DNA from: an uncultured Verrucomicrobiae bacterium
GTDB lineage: Bacteria > Verrucomicrobiota > Verrucomicrobiia > Limisphaerales > UBA1096
Assembly: GCA_937770485.1 (NCBI GenBank)
Contig: CALJHX010000007.1
Location: 1 to 64,000 of the forward strand
Direction: 5' to 3'
Length of the DNA stretch: 64,000 nt
Shown one piece after another: positions 26,481 through 35,585 of this stretch. A program made the translations under genes and the position numbers. Under the pieces are notes generated by a model. The model was given only the letters and a program-made list of their open reading frames with translations, was not told where the DNA came from and did not search any database. Each line of letters starts with the position of its first letter. Within the stretch, counting starts at the first letter, position 1.

Positions 26481-28775
26481 TTACTCGTTGGGGGTGACTG
26501 TCACGTTGTCGATATACACCGGCACCTGCGGGGAAAACCCGAACAATCCGGGCGAACCACTTTTGTGAGCGTTGTCGTGCTTGAACTCCAGCGTCCAGCC
26601 TTCCGGCTCCGCCTCGCCCCTTGGCCAAGCCTTGGCCCGGATCATCCCGGAGCCATCGTCGGCCACGTCGATACGCGCCTTAAGAGTGTGCCACGTGTTG
26701 GCCTTCCATCGGTAGTTCGGAGGTGAGCCGCGTTCCGGCACGCGGATGCGGTCGAGGTTCGAGTTAATCTCGATTTTTTGCTCGTTGCCTTTCAGCACGA
26801 TGTAGTAGCGCTGGTTGATAATGCCGACATCGGACATCTTCCGTCGGCGTCCGTCGGTGAGCACATCGGCCTGGACGGTGTAGTTGCTCATGCTTTGTTC
26901 ACCGATGAACACCGTGGCGCGTTGGAGCCGCTTGTTCTCGATCGTCTTGCGTAGCACGTTGGAGCCGTCCTTCTCGCGCACCTCAAACTTGAACCTCGCA
27001 CCAATCCACGGCAGCGGCGGGTAGGCGAACTTTACACCGGGGTCGGCTAGGCTAGCCTCAGTCAAGTCGAACCCTTCGAAGTTTTCGCTCAGCGGCGGCG
27101 CCGGCAACACGCGGCCTCGTATCACGCCGGTCAACCCACCAAGCGTCGCCTTGAACGCCCCAGCGGAACTGATCATTTTTTTGTCGGCGACGATCTGGCC
27201 GCGCTCGTTGAACGAGGCATTCATGCGGGCCTTCACCTTGGCTGTTGGCGGGATGTACGATTCCCACTTGAGCGTTGAGCCGTTCACCTCCTCGACGAGA
27301 AAACCGTTTGCGTCGAGTTTGCGTGTGCGGAAGGAAATCGCTTGGCCGGGAGCGAGTAGAATTTCCGACGGGACGATTTGCAGCCGTGTGGCTTTCCCCG
27401 CCTTGGGCCAGCGCTTGGCCTTGGGAGTCTTGGCCAAGCCGCGGCTCTTTCCGGCCTTTCCGAAGCAGTAAAGTTTCTTGGTCGTCTGCACGTAAATCTT
27501 GCCGTTGTAAACTGACGGCGTGCCGAAACAGCGCCCGTCGAGCACGGCGTGTGAGAGAATCTTGGCCTCATTTTTCCCCGGTTTTATTACGTAAAACGCG
27601 CCGTGGGAGCCAGTGGCCTCGCCGCCGCCCCCGGGGTTTTCGAGCATCGGTAGGTAAATCTTGCCGTCCGCGAAAAGCGGCGAGGCGTTGCGCTGCTCGA
27701 TGCCAAGCTTGATCTTCCAGTTCTCTTTGCCGGTCCGGATGTTGATGCTATGTAGCTCGCCTTTTTCGGCGACGACGTAAATGGTGTCACCGACAAGTAT
27801 CGGCGAACTGGTGGAGGTCGAGATGTTTACGGTCCAAAGCTCGACCTGTTTGCGCTCGACGACGACCGGGTTGGCATCCGTCGGCTGAACGTGCGGAATC
27901 TTCAGGCCGACCATCTGGCCCGGTTCATACGGCGTCCCATAAATCGCGGCAGCGATGTCGTTTTTGTAAACTACAACCGAGGCATTGATGCCGGCCTTGA
28001 AGAGCGGCACCTGCCAGATCGCCTCTCCGGTGCGGGCGTTGGCGCAGACCACGCTGCCGTCTCCGGTAGTCGCGTAAAAAACTCGCTTGCCGTCAAGCCA
28101 GCCGAGTGCCGGCGAGGAGAAGCAACTGTCCTTGGGCCTCCCTCCAGGCTTAGCCGCCCAGACGAGCTCGCCGGTTTTTTTGTCGAAACCGTAAAAGCGA
28201 TCCCACGGCGGGCCTTGTGCCCCCCAGTTGGCCATGATGCCGCGAGTGATCACCAAGTCTCGATCGACGATTGGCGTGGCGGTGCGGCCATTCGGGAACG
28301 TCATCCGGCCCAACGCCTCCATTAGAGAATGTTGCCAGAGCATCTCACCGTCCTGTGTGAACGAGGCGAAGAGTCCCTGTGTCCCCTGATAAAACAGGTT
28401 GCCGGTCTCAGGATCGATCGTCGGGCTCGAGGCTGAGTAGCGCGTGTAGATGATGTCGCTCAGAAAATCGTTGAACTTACGCTCCCAAATTTTCTCGCCC
28501 GTGTCGCTGTCAAAACAAAACACGCCCTCCTGCAGATTCGCGCCTTCGCCGAGATGGCCGACGACAAAAATCCGGCCGTTGGCCACCGTCGGCGTGGAGC
28601 GCCCGGGCAGATCCACCGTCCAAAGCGCATCCTCGGTTAGGATCTGGTCCGGCAGCTGTTTCTCCAGAGAAACCCCGGTCTGCAGCGGCCCGCGCATGTG
28701 GAGCCAACCCTCGACTGGCGCAGCCGTCGCCGTCGCCGCTGTGAGGATCAATAAGGCTATTGTTAGGTTTTTCAT
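26481..28775 (-). CDS. Secreted PQQ-like beta-propeller with C-terminal concanavalin-like domain
   Basis: About 764 residues from ATG 28775 (MKNLTIALLILTAATATA, signal peptide), which has an AAGGA ribosome site. The track start 33 bases upstream lacks one. Residues 25-440 form propeller blades (ENWKIKLG, KIYVQTTKKLY). Residues 550-764 look like a beta-sandwich of the concanavalin/LamG or DUF1080 type (NYTVQADVLTDGRR, NTWHTLKARIDV, KSGSPGLFGFSPQVPVYIDNVTV). A carbohydrate-binding role is an inference. Probably co-transcribed with the downstream propeller gene. Confidence 0.8.
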   Translation of the reverse strand: MKNLTIALLILTAATATAAPVEGWLHMRGPLQTGVSLEKQLPDQILTEDALWTVDLPGRSTPTVANGRIFVVGHLGEGANLQEGVFCFDSDTGEKIWERKFNDFLSDIIYTRYSASSPTIDPETGNLFYQGTQGLFASFTQDGEMLWQHSLMEALGRMTFPNGRTATPIVDRDLVITRGIMANWGAQGPPWDRFYGFDKKTGELVWAAKPGGRPKDSCFSSPALGWLDGKRVFYATTGDGSVVCANARTGEAIWQVPLFKAGINASVVVYKNDIAAAIYGTPYEPGQMVGLKIPHVQPTDANPVVVERKQVELWTVNISTSTSSPILVGDTIYVVAEKGELHSINIRTGKENWKIKLGIEQRNASPLFADGKIYLPMLENPGGGGEATGSHGAFYVIKPGKNEAKILSHAVLDGRCFGTPSVYNGKIYVQTTKKLYCFGKAGKSRGLAKTPKAKRWPKAGKATRLQIVPSEILLAPGQAISFRTRKLDANGFLVEEVNGSTLKWESYIPPTAKVKARMNASFNERGQIVADKKMISSAGAFKATLGGLTGVIRGRVLPAPPLSENFEGFDLTEASLADPGVKFAYPPLPWIGARFKFEVREKDGSNVLRKTIENKRLQRATVFIGEQSMSNYTVQADVLTDGRRRKMSDVGIINQRYYIVLKGNEQKIEINSNLDRIRVPERGSPPNYRWKANTWHTLKARIDVADDGSGMIRAKAWPRGEAEPEGWTLEFKHDNAHKSGSPGLFGFSPQVPVYIDNVTVTPNE

Positions 28776-28878
28776 CTGAAAATCCTTAATAAGGTCACGC
28801 TTAGCCAAGCCAACTCAAGTCGAATTGACGAAGACCTAAACAGCCCGAAAGCCTAGCTGGATGGGCACTCCATGCAAC

Positions 28879-28904
28879 AAAATAATACCTACACGTATTA
28901 TTTT
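28879..28904. terminator. AT-rich hairpin between glgC and the propeller operon
   Basis: AAAATAATAC and GTATTATTTT form perfect 10-base arms around the loop CTACAC. It lies about 40 bases beyond the glgC stop, and the minus-strand transcript would end in a short U-rich tract, so it could act as a weak terminator for glgC. The stem is all A/T except one pair, so termination strength is doubtful. Confidence 0.45.
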
Positions 28905-28944
28905 TGAGCCCCGCCGTTCTCCGCTTGGCCAAGCCGCCATCGGG

Positions 28945-30249
28945 TTAAATCACTGTGTCGTTCTGAATGACGGCGTTTTTAGGGATGATCACTATCCCCT
29001 CGCGAATATAATAGTTTTCGCCGTCGAAATGTTCCGGCTTGTCGTCGGGCGTGATGACACAGTTGGCTCCGATGCGGGCGTTTTTGTCTATGATGGATTG
29101 CTCGATGCGAGTGTTCTCCCCAACGCCGATGCGCGGAATGCCTTTTTTGTCACTCTCTAGCTTAGAGACGTTCGTCTCGTAAAAGTCCGACCCCATCAAC
29201 ACCGAGCGGTGTACCCGGCAACCAGGCGAGATGAGACAGCGAACGCCGATCAGGCTTTGGCTGATTCGCGAGCGATCGATGATGCACCCGTCGGAAATCA
29301 CCGCTTGGTCGATGGCTGCGCCATTGATCTTGGAAGCAGGCATGAAGCGTGGCCGGGTGTAGATCGGCGTCTCCATCTGGAAGAAATCAAACTTGGGAAC
29401 CGTGCTGACCATGTCCAGGTTTGCCTCGAAAAAGGATCGGATTGTTCCGATGTCCTCCCAGTATCCCTGATAGACGTAAGAGAAAACCTGGTGCGTCTCG
29501 ATGGCGCGGGGGATGATGTGCTTGCCAAAGTCGGTCATCTCGTTGTCGAGCAGCTCGGTCAGCGTTGCCCGCTTGAAAATATAGATACCCATCGACGCGA
29601 GGTAATGGTCACCGCCCGCCTCGAGCCCCTGCTCGGCAACCTGCGCATCGGAGAGTCGGAGAGAATCGAGCAACTCCTGCGTACCGGGTTTCTCGACGAA
29701 CCGGCTAATCCGGCCGGCCTCATCGTTGTGCATGATGCCGAACGCCTTGGCCAGTTCCCGTCCTACCGGGATGGTGGCCACGGTCAGTTCCGCCTCCTTC
29801 TCGATGTGCGCCGCGATGATCTCACGGAAGTCCATCCGATACAGTTGATCCCCGCTCAGGATCAGCAGGTGCTCGAAGTCGTTGTTCAGCAAGTGAATCA
29901 GGTTTTTTCGGACGGCGTCGGCCGTGCCTTGATACCACGTGGCGCTGGTAGGCGTCTGCTCGGCCGCCAATATCTCCACAAACCCGCGCGAAAAGTGGTC
30001 AAACTTGTACGAGTGCGAAACGTGGCGGTGCAGCGAGGCGGAGTTGAACTGGGTCAGCAGATAAATCTGAGTCAGCCGTGAGTTGATGCAGTTGGATATG
30101 GGGATGTCCACCAAGCGATACTTCCCGGCCAGCGGCACTGCCGGCTTTGAGCGCTCCTGGGTCAACGGGAACAGGCGTGCTCCCTGTCCGCCGCCCATCA
30201 CGACGGCCAACACTCGTGCCTTCCCTGCTCTGGTGACTACCTGTGACAT
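28945..30249 (-). CDS. glgC: Glucose-1-phosphate adenylyltransferase
   Basis: Makes ADP-glucose for glycogen synthesis and is normally its allosteric control point. The 434-residue length is usual. The nucleotide-binding start is VVMGGGQGARLFPLTQERSKPAVPL at residues 16-40, and the product-site residues are in ISNCINS and FVEKPG. A left-handed beta-helix C-terminal domain (SDGCIIDRSRISQSLIG, NTRIEQSIIDKNARIG) completes the enzyme. Upstream are two CTTGGCCAAG copies 37 bases apart start to start, and then a degenerate gene. No other glycogen gene is in the window. Confidence 0.96.
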   Translation of the reverse strand: MSQVVTRAGKARVLAVVMGGGQGARLFPLTQERSKPAVPLAGKYRLVDIPISNCINSRLTQIYLLTQFNSASLHRHVSHSYKFDHFSRGFVEILAAEQTPTSATWYQGTADAVRKNLIHLLNNDFEHLLILSGDQLYRMDFREIIAAHIEKEAELTVATIPVGRELAKAFGIMHNDEAGRISRFVEKPGTQELLDSLRLSDAQVAEQGLEAGGDHYLASMGIYIFKRATLTELLDNEMTDFGKHIIPRAIETHQVFSYVYQGYWEDIGTIRSFFEANLDMVSTVPKFDFFQMETPIYTRPRFMPASKINGAAIDQAVISDGCIIDRSRISQSLIGVRCLISPGCRVHRSVLMGSDFYETNVSKLESDKKGIPRIGVGENTRIEQSIIDKNARIGANCVITPDDKPEHFDGENYYIREGIVIIPKNAVIQNDTVI

Positions 30250-30275
30250 TACGAATGAACTCCGTCTTTTCTACG

Positions 30276-30322
30276 CTTGGCCAAGCTGAAGTTCAAGCAG
30301 GTTGCGCCCCTCCTTGGCCAAG
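30276..30322. repeat. Pair of CTTGGCCAAG palindromes upstream of glgC
   Basis: Two perfect 10-base palindromes at 30276-30285 and 30313-30322, separated by 27 bases, in the intergenic region immediately upstream of the glgC start (start codon at 30247-30249). They belong to the window-wide repeat described separately. The doublet arrangement is the tightest in the window. Confidence 0.85.
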
Positions 30323-30350
30323 CTGCGAAGTGGTGCCGGTCGGCGCTCAG

Positions 30351-30805
30351 TCAACGGCCTTGAACAAATCTTGCTGGATGAAGTTGCGGTTATCATCCAA
30401 CGCCAGGTTAAAGGCGTATTGAATGTTGCCCAGCTTGTCGACGGTACTCATGGATTTGCCGTCTTCGCCCTCGATATCAGCACCCAGAGCCTGGACAGTA
30501 TCGAGTATTATCTGGTTGGCGGACACTTCGCCTAAGTACTCAATCCAGTGCTCGGCATCCCTTCACAATTCGGGATGTCCCGCTCGAATATGGGCTCCTT
30601 ATCGTTGGCCAAAAGATTGGCACGCAGGGAAATTAGGTTACCGAACAGCTTGCCGCCCGTACTGGAATTCTTCATCAACCCAATCGAGCCGGTATTTTCA
30701 GTGTTCTCACCGGCAATGTCGGTCGTCACCGTGTAACTACTGCCGAGATTCTACATGGCAGCATCGGTGGTTCCTTGATAGTTGACCTCGGTGATTTTCT
30801 CTCTG
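30351..30805 (-). pseudogene. Degenerate gene fragment, possibly flagellin/FlgL-like
   Basis: Conceptual translation on the minus strand gives a coherent protein broken by one in-frame TAG (30751-30753) and one frameshift near 30550-30600. Intelligible stretches include TVTTDIAGENTENTGSIGL, LFGNLISLRANLLANDKEP and, in the other frame, HWIEYLGEVSANQIILDTV and YAFNLALDDNRNFIQQDLF. The LISLRxxLLAND pattern recalls FlgL/flagellin-family hook proteins, but this is a weak visual match. The 581-base gap between glgC and the sugar dehydrogenase holds this relic, two palindromes and nothing else that I can identify. No intact flagellar gene is nearby. Confidence 0.45.
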
Positions 30806-30830
30806 GTAACTTTTTTTCCGCCTGGCCAAG

Positions 30831-32060
30831 TTACTCGGCGACAAGTTGCAGTATGCCCCCCAGCGGGTCGCGCTTAGTCGGGGGGGTTGAAGCCAGCGGC
30901 AGCAGGTACAGTTCGCCCTCGGCATCCTCACCAAAACTGGCGATCTGGTAAACTTTGCCCTTCTGCTGGTGGATAGTGCCGTGCTCAGTCGCCTTGCCGT
31001 CTTTTTGCCGGACGGCAAAAATCAGGCCGGTGACGAAGTCGCCGTAAACGTACGCCCCCCGCAGCGCCGGAATCGCCTTGCCGCGATAGACGTAGCCGCC
31101 GGTGATGCTCACACCGTAGCCGTGCCCGGGAAACTTGCTCTCCTTCTCCACGCCAGCGTGGTGCGCGTACTCGATCACCGGGTCGATCCAGTCTCCCTTG
31201 GCCGGGCCGTCCTCCTTAAACTTGTGAAACGACTCCCGGATGTTCCAGCCGTAGTTGCCGCCGCGCGTGATGAGGTTGACCTCCTCCCACTTGTTCTGCC
31301 CGACGTCCGCCGCCCAAAGTTCGCCGGTCTCGCGGTCGAAACTCATGCGCCAGACGTTGCGCAGACCGTACGCCCAAATCTCCCCGCGCGTGTCGTCCTT
31401 ACGCCCGACAAACGGGTTGTCCGCAGGGATGCTGTACGCCAGTTTGCCGGTGCGGGCATCGACATCGATGCGGAAAATCTTGCCCAGCAGCGTGCTTAGA
31501 TTTTGCGCGTTGTCATGCGGGTCGTTGGCCTTGCCGCCGTCGCCCGAGGCGATGTAAAGCTTGCCGTCCGGCCCAAACAAAATCACGCCGCCATTGTGGT
31601 TCCAGTACGGCTGTGGGAACTCGAGTAGGACGCGCTCCGACTCCATGTCGGCCCGGTTCGGGTGCGCCTTGGCCACGGTGAACTCGCTGACGACACTGCG
31701 CTTGGGCTCCTGCTGCGAGTAGTAAACATAAAACTTCCCGTTGCCCGCAAACTGGGGATGGAACGCCATGCCCAGCAGCCCCTCCTCGTTTTCGCGCCAA
31801 GGCTTGCGCTCGCTGATGTCAAAAAATACTTCTCGCTTGGGCTTGGCCACGTTTTTGTCATTCGGTAAAATGATGATGGCCCCGCCTTGCTCAAGGCAGA
31901 ATAACCGTCCGGAACCGTCCGGAGCCGGCTCAAGCCAAAGCGGCCGAGTCGATTCGAGCCCCTCCCAAACCGGCTTCAGCCCTACCTTGGGGAGTTCCGC
32001 CCAGGCGGCACCCAATCCGACCACCAGCGATAATCCAACAGAGAAAAAACGCAATTGCAT
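30831..32060 (-). CDS. PQQ-dependent sugar dehydrogenase (glucose/sorbosone dehydrogenase family)
   Basis: About 409 residues from ATG 32060 (MQLRFFSVGLSLVVGLGAAWA, signal peptide). The track start adds 36 residues that precede the signal. Soluble glucose dehydrogenase features are visible: SGDGGKANDPHDNAQ, LLGKIFRIDVD, EIWAYGLRNVWRMSFD and GGNYGWNIRES, which line the PQQ and calcium sites in this family. It would oxidise sugars or aldose-type substrates outside the cytoplasm. It overlaps head to head with the truncated ankyrin reading frame on the other strand. Confidence 0.88.
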   Translation of the reverse strand: MQLRFFSVGLSLVVGLGAAWAELPKVGLKPVWEGLESTRPLWLEPAPDGSGRLFCLEQGGAIIILPNDKNVAKPKREVFFDISERKPWRENEEGLLGMAFHPQFAGNGKFYVYYSQQEPKRSVVSEFTVAKAHPNRADMESERVLLEFPQPYWNHNGGVILFGPDGKLYIASGDGGKANDPHDNAQNLSTLLGKIFRIDVDARTGKLAYSIPADNPFVGRKDDTRGEIWAYGLRNVWRMSFDRETGELWAADVGQNKWEEVNLITRGGNYGWNIRESFHKFKEDGPAKGDWIDPVIEYAHHAGVEKESKFPGHGYGVSITGGYVYRGKAIPALRGAYVYGDFVTGLIFAVRQKDGKATEHGTIHQQKGKVYQIASFGEDAEGELYLLPLASTPPTKRDPLGGILQLVAE

Positions 32061-32146
32061 GCACGGAGTAAACTTGCTGAAATCGCCCAAGTCAATCAGC
32101 GGGTAAAAGGCGATGTCAGGATTCGGCGTCGTCAACCGTTCTTTTC

Positions 32147-32345
32147 TTTGCATAGGGCGACTTATCATGGTCGCAAGGAAATCGTCGAACGACTAATCGC
32201 CAAAGGTGCGGATGTGAATGCGAAGACAGATGCGGGCAGAACACCGCTAGATCGGGCCATCGTAATGGATAAAACTAAAATAGCCGACCTCCTCCGCAAA
32301 CACGGCGGCAAAACGGGTGAAGAATTGAAAGCTGAAGGCAAATGA
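32147..32345 (+). pseudogene. 5'-truncated ankyrin-repeat gene (relic)
   Basis: The reading frame becomes ankyrin-like at LHRATYHGRKEIVERLIAKG and continues through GADVNAKTDAGRTPLDRA to DLLRKHGGKTGEELKAEGK, which is the last two repeats plus the terminal cap of the ankyrin module found in four other genes here. The N-terminal half and any signal peptide are missing. Upstream bases belong to the start region of the sugar dehydrogenase on the opposite strand. The stop overlaps the next start (ATGA). It is either a dead remnant or a fragment created by rearrangement. Confidence 0.7.
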
Positions 32346-33730
32346 AACACCTCCTACTCACAACAATCGCAGCCGTGGCGCTGGTGGGGGGCGGTGAGTC
32401 ACTGCAGTCGGCTGCGTCACTAGAAGCGAAATCAGGCGCTTCTACAGCCGAAACCCCAGACATTACTATTCACGAACTACCTCGCGGGAAGCCGGAAGAA
32501 GTGGACATGTCATCTGAGGGACTAAAAAAGATAGATGAATTAGTGAAACAATATATAGATGCTGGCCGCATAGAGGGCGCCGTTATCGGTATTGTTCGAC
32601 AAAGCAAGGTGGTCTACTTAGAGGCTCATGGAATTCTTGAAGGGAAGACCCCGAAACCCATGCTCGAAGACTCGATTTTCCTTATGGCATCCTCCACCAA
32701 GCCGGTGATCGGTGTGGCAACAATGATCCTGATTGACGACGGCCTCATTAGTCCTGAGGACCCAGTATCCAAATATATTCCTGAATACAAAGGACTGCAG
32801 GTTGCCATTCCGCTGAAGTCCGCAGGCAAAGGCTTTAATCCCAAAAAAAAAGACAAATCAATCAACAAGTCCAGGACTAAGGCTAAGAGCAAAAAAAGCT
32901 CGTATACAAAAAGCAAGAGGGAGGTGCCTGGATATCGACTTGAGAAGGTTAACAGACCTCTGACTATTAATGATCTGTTGACTCACACTGCCGGACTGGG
33001 AACCAAAGGAGGATTGGGATCAATCATTGCAAAAGACAGAGCCGCACCGTCAGACACACTTGCTACTTGGGTGCCCAGAATGGCAGCCAGACCTCTAGAC
33101 TTTCAGCCAGGGACTCGCTGGGCATACAGTCCAGGGAGCGGGCTGAAGGTGGTCGGGCGAATCATCGAAATAGCCTCAGGTATGTCCCTGCATGAGTTTA
33201 TACAGTCACGGATTCTTGATCCACTGGACATGAAAGATACCTACTGGGATGTGCCCGAAGACCAACTCTACCGAATGCCCTATAAATTCCACAGCAAAGC
33301 TAAAGGCAACGGAAGAGTTATTGGTGAAGACTTAAGCGCTTATGTCTCAAACGCCGGGGGACTATTTAGCACGACACGTGACTATCTGCATTTTCAACAG
33401 ATGCTGGTGAACGGAGGAACTTTGTTTGGCCATCAAATCCTCAAACCCGAAACTGTCGCTATGATGACAACCAATCAGGTAGGCAATCTTTTTAGTCAAA
33501 CAACAAAAGGAGGCCCTGGCCAAGGTTATGGCTATACGACTGCCATCACTCTGGACCAAGAGAAATCAAGAAATGGTCAAATAGCGGGCACATATAGCTG
33601 GGGAGGTGCTGCAGGCACTATTTCGTGGACAACACCGTCTGAAAAACTGACAGTTGTGTACATGGTTCAAGAGCCGTCTGATCTGCCAAATAAAATTGGT
33701 GCAATAGTAAGAGAAGCTATTATCGATTGA
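32342..33730 (+). CDS. Class C beta-lactamase-fold serine hydrolase, exported
   Basis: A 462-residue serine hydrolase (penicillin-binding-protein-like/esterase group). The nucleophile motif SxxK appears as SSTK near residue 118, the second motif as YSPGSG near 261 and the third region as GGAAGT near 420. The N-terminus MKHLLLTTIAAVALVGGGES closely resembles the lipoprotein leaders of the ankyrin genes nearby, but the lipobox cysteine position reads Gly, so lipidation looks lost. A lysine/serine-rich stretch at about residues 160-195 (KKKDKSINKSRTKAKSKKSS) interrupts the fold. Substrate unknown. Confidence 0.82.
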   Translation: MKHLLLTTIAAVALVGGGESLQSAASLEAKSGASTAETPDITIHELPRGKPEEVDMSSEGLKKIDELVKQYIDAGRIEGAVIGIVRQSKVVYLEAHGILEGKTPKPMLEDSIFLMASSTKPVIGVATMILIDDGLISPEDPVSKYIPEYKGLQVAIPLKSAGKGFNPKKKDKSINKSRTKAKSKKSSYTKSKREVPGYRLEKVNRPLTINDLLTHTAGLGTKGGLGSIIAKDRAAPSDTLATWVPRMAARPLDFQPGTRWAYSPGSGLKVVGRIIEIASGMSLHEFIQSRILDPLDMKDTYWDVPEDQLYRMPYKFHSKAKGNGRVIGEDLSAYVSNAGGLFSTTRDYLHFQQMLVNGGTLFGHQILKPETVAMMTTNQVGNLFSQTTKGGPGQGYGYTTAITLDQEKSRNGQIAGTYSWGGAAGTISWTTPSEKLTVVYMVQEPSDLPNKIGAIVREAIID

Positions 33731-33766
33731 TTGCAGGTAAGAATGTGACCTAACCAACTTATAGTA

Positions 33767-34282
33767 GTGCTTTCTGAACAGGACATTTTGAAGCGGCTGA
33801 TGAGCCAGCGCGACCGCGTGTCGGCTGCGGCCTGGCTGGTGGTCCGAAATGCGCACACAGCTGAGGATATTTTCCAGAATGTCGCTCTCAAGGCGATGAC
33901 CAAAGGGGTGCAATTTGAGTCCGTCGGCGCGCTCATGTCATGGGCGTTCATCACCGCCCGGCGAGAAGGCATCGACTGGCTACGCCGCCAAAAGAATGCG
34001 CCGATCTGCCTCGACAATACGATCCTCGAGCTACTGGAGCAGGAATGGGCTGATGAAGCGGCGGCGGGTGACATACGTGGCCAAGCTCTACGCGACTGCC
34101 TCGAGGATTTGCCGGCCAATTCGCGTGATCTGCTCAAGCGGCGCTACTTCGACGGACACGCCTGCGAGGCGGTGGCGGAGCAACTCGGCGTCCGTCTCGA
34201 CGCGATTTACAAACGGCTCTCCCGGCTTCATCAGGCCTTGAAAAAGTGTATCGAAATCAAGCTGGAGCAGCCGGCCAGCTGA
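33767..34282 (+). CDS. ECF-type RNA polymerase sigma factor
   Basis: A 171-residue sigma-70 family regulator with only regions 2 and 4. Region 2 is seen as AAWLVVRNAHTAEDIFQNVALKA and WAFITARREGIDWLRR. Region 4 is LPANSRDLLKRRYFDGHACEAVAEQLGVRLDAIYKRLSRLHQAL, a helix-turn-helix for the -35 element. It starts at GTG 33767. The next gene encodes a FecR-type membrane protein, the usual anti-sigma partner in this phylum. Confidence 0.9.
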   Translation: MLSEQDILKRLMSQRDRVSAAAWLVVRNAHTAEDIFQNVALKAMTKGVQFESVGALMSWAFITARREGIDWLRRQKNAPICLDNTILELLEQEWADEAAAGDIRGQALRDCLEDLPANSRDLLKRRYFDGHACEAVAEQLGVRLDAIYKRLSRLHQALKKCIEIKLEQPAS

Positions 34283-34295
34283 ACTATTTCAAAAA

Positions 34296-35585
34296 TTGAG
34301 ATTGAGTGAGGAACAGAACGAACTTTTGCTGAGGCACTTGAACGGGCAACTCAGCCCGGACGAGGAGGCCAAGGTTGCCGACCTGCTGCGCGGCAATGCC
34401 GAGGCGCGCACCTTCCTGCGGGCGGTCGCCGAGCAGGCCGTCGTCGTGGCCGACGTCGAGCGTCTCGATCAACACAAGCCCCAAACGGCCAAGGTTATCA
34501 CACCGGTTTTTCGCCCGTGGAAGTGGGCGGTTGCCGCTGCGGCGGCGTTCGTGTTGCTGTCGGCGTTCGTGATCGCCACCACACCGCCAAGGCACACGGC
34601 AAAAGTCAGTGCAATTCTCGGCCCCTGCCAGTACATCGCCGCCGACGGCAAGGTGCGGGACGAAGTGAAAGTGGGCACCTTGCTGCGTGTCGGCGATACG
34701 ATCCGGACGCGCTCAAGTAGCGCTTGGGTGAAGCTGGACTTGAACAGCGGTTCGCTGATGACCATCGCCGGGCGCTCGCGGCTGCGGCTCCTCAACGTCG
34801 ATGGCCGGCGCGGGTTCCAACTCGCCTACGGGAATCTTTGGGCAACGGTGGCGAAACAAGCAATAGCCAAGCCTGTCTCGATCCAGACGCCGACCGCGAC
34901 GGTCGAGACCAAGGCCGCGCAGTTCGATGTCGAGACTCACTCCATGACGTCGATCGTGCGGGTGAACAGCGGCACAGCAAACGTCGTGCGGCTGGCCGAC
35001 GGCCAAGCGGTGGACGTTGTGGGGGATCACCAGGCCGTTGTCTCCGCAACGCGCAGCCGGCCGTTCGCAGTGGCGCGCCAGCCAGAACCGGTCAACGAGT
35101 GGAGCTGCCGCCTGATCGCCGGTTCCGGGGCGGTGTTCGGCAAATGGCTGCCGCCGGATGAAAAAAACAGCGTGCGGCTGGGAGCCAGCCCGATGCTCAT
35201 CGGCAAAAAAGCCACCGTTTTCGTAGCCAACTTCTCGGTGCAGTGCAGCAGCTCGCCGCCGGTGTTGATAGAGAGCGGCTCGAGTGTTCGCATCCGGGGC
35301 ACCAGCCAGACGGAGGGACCGGTTTACTTCGGCATCACGACCCAACGGATCAAGGGAGTCTTTTTCGGCAAGTACACTGCCAAGGTCGAGGCCCGGGCGC
35401 TTGGCCAAGCGGGCGAGCCGTGGCAGGTCGAGGTGCCGCTCAGCCAGTTCAATCCAAAGTCCAAGCAGCTGCCTGGTTCTCCAACTGGCATGGAGCTGAC
35501 TGACATCTGGATTGTGTCGCGCGAGGAAAGCGCGGAGCTGGAAATTCACAGCGTCAAGTTCCTGCCAAGGGAGGTGGGGCAATGA
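34296..35585 (+). CDS. FecR-domain transmembrane anti-sigma/signal protein
   Basis: A 429-residue protein. The cytoplasmic N-terminus of about 70 residues (NGQLSPDEEAKVADLL) would hold the sigma factor, and one membrane helix follows (VAAAAAFVLLSAFVIAT). The FecR domain at about residues 105-215 (GTLLRVGDTIRTRSSSAWVKLDL, RRGFQLAYGNLWATV) sits outside, followed by a C-terminal beta-rich domain. It starts at TTG 34296, 13 bases after the sigma gene, and ends with a 4-base overlap with a second ECF gene. Position suggests it controls one or both sigma factors. Confidence 0.85.
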   Translation: MRLSEEQNELLLRHLNGQLSPDEEAKVADLLRGNAEARTFLRAVAEQAVVVADVERLDQHKPQTAKVITPVFRPWKWAVAAAAAFVLLSAFVIATTPPRHTAKVSAILGPCQYIAADGKVRDEVKVGTLLRVGDTIRTRSSSAWVKLDLNSGSLMTIAGRSRLRLLNVDGRRGFQLAYGNLWATVAKQAIAKPVSIQTPTATVETKAAQFDVETHSMTSIVRVNSGTANVVRLADGQAVDVVGDHQAVVSATRSRPFAVARQPEPVNEWSCRLIAGSGAVFGKWLPPDEKNSVRLGASPMLIGKKATVFVANFSVQCSSSPPVLIESGSSVRIRGTSQTEGPVYFGITTQRIKGVFFGKYTAKVEARALGQAGEPWQVEVPLSQFNPKSKQLPGSPTGMELTDIWIVSREESAELEIHSVKFLPREVGQ

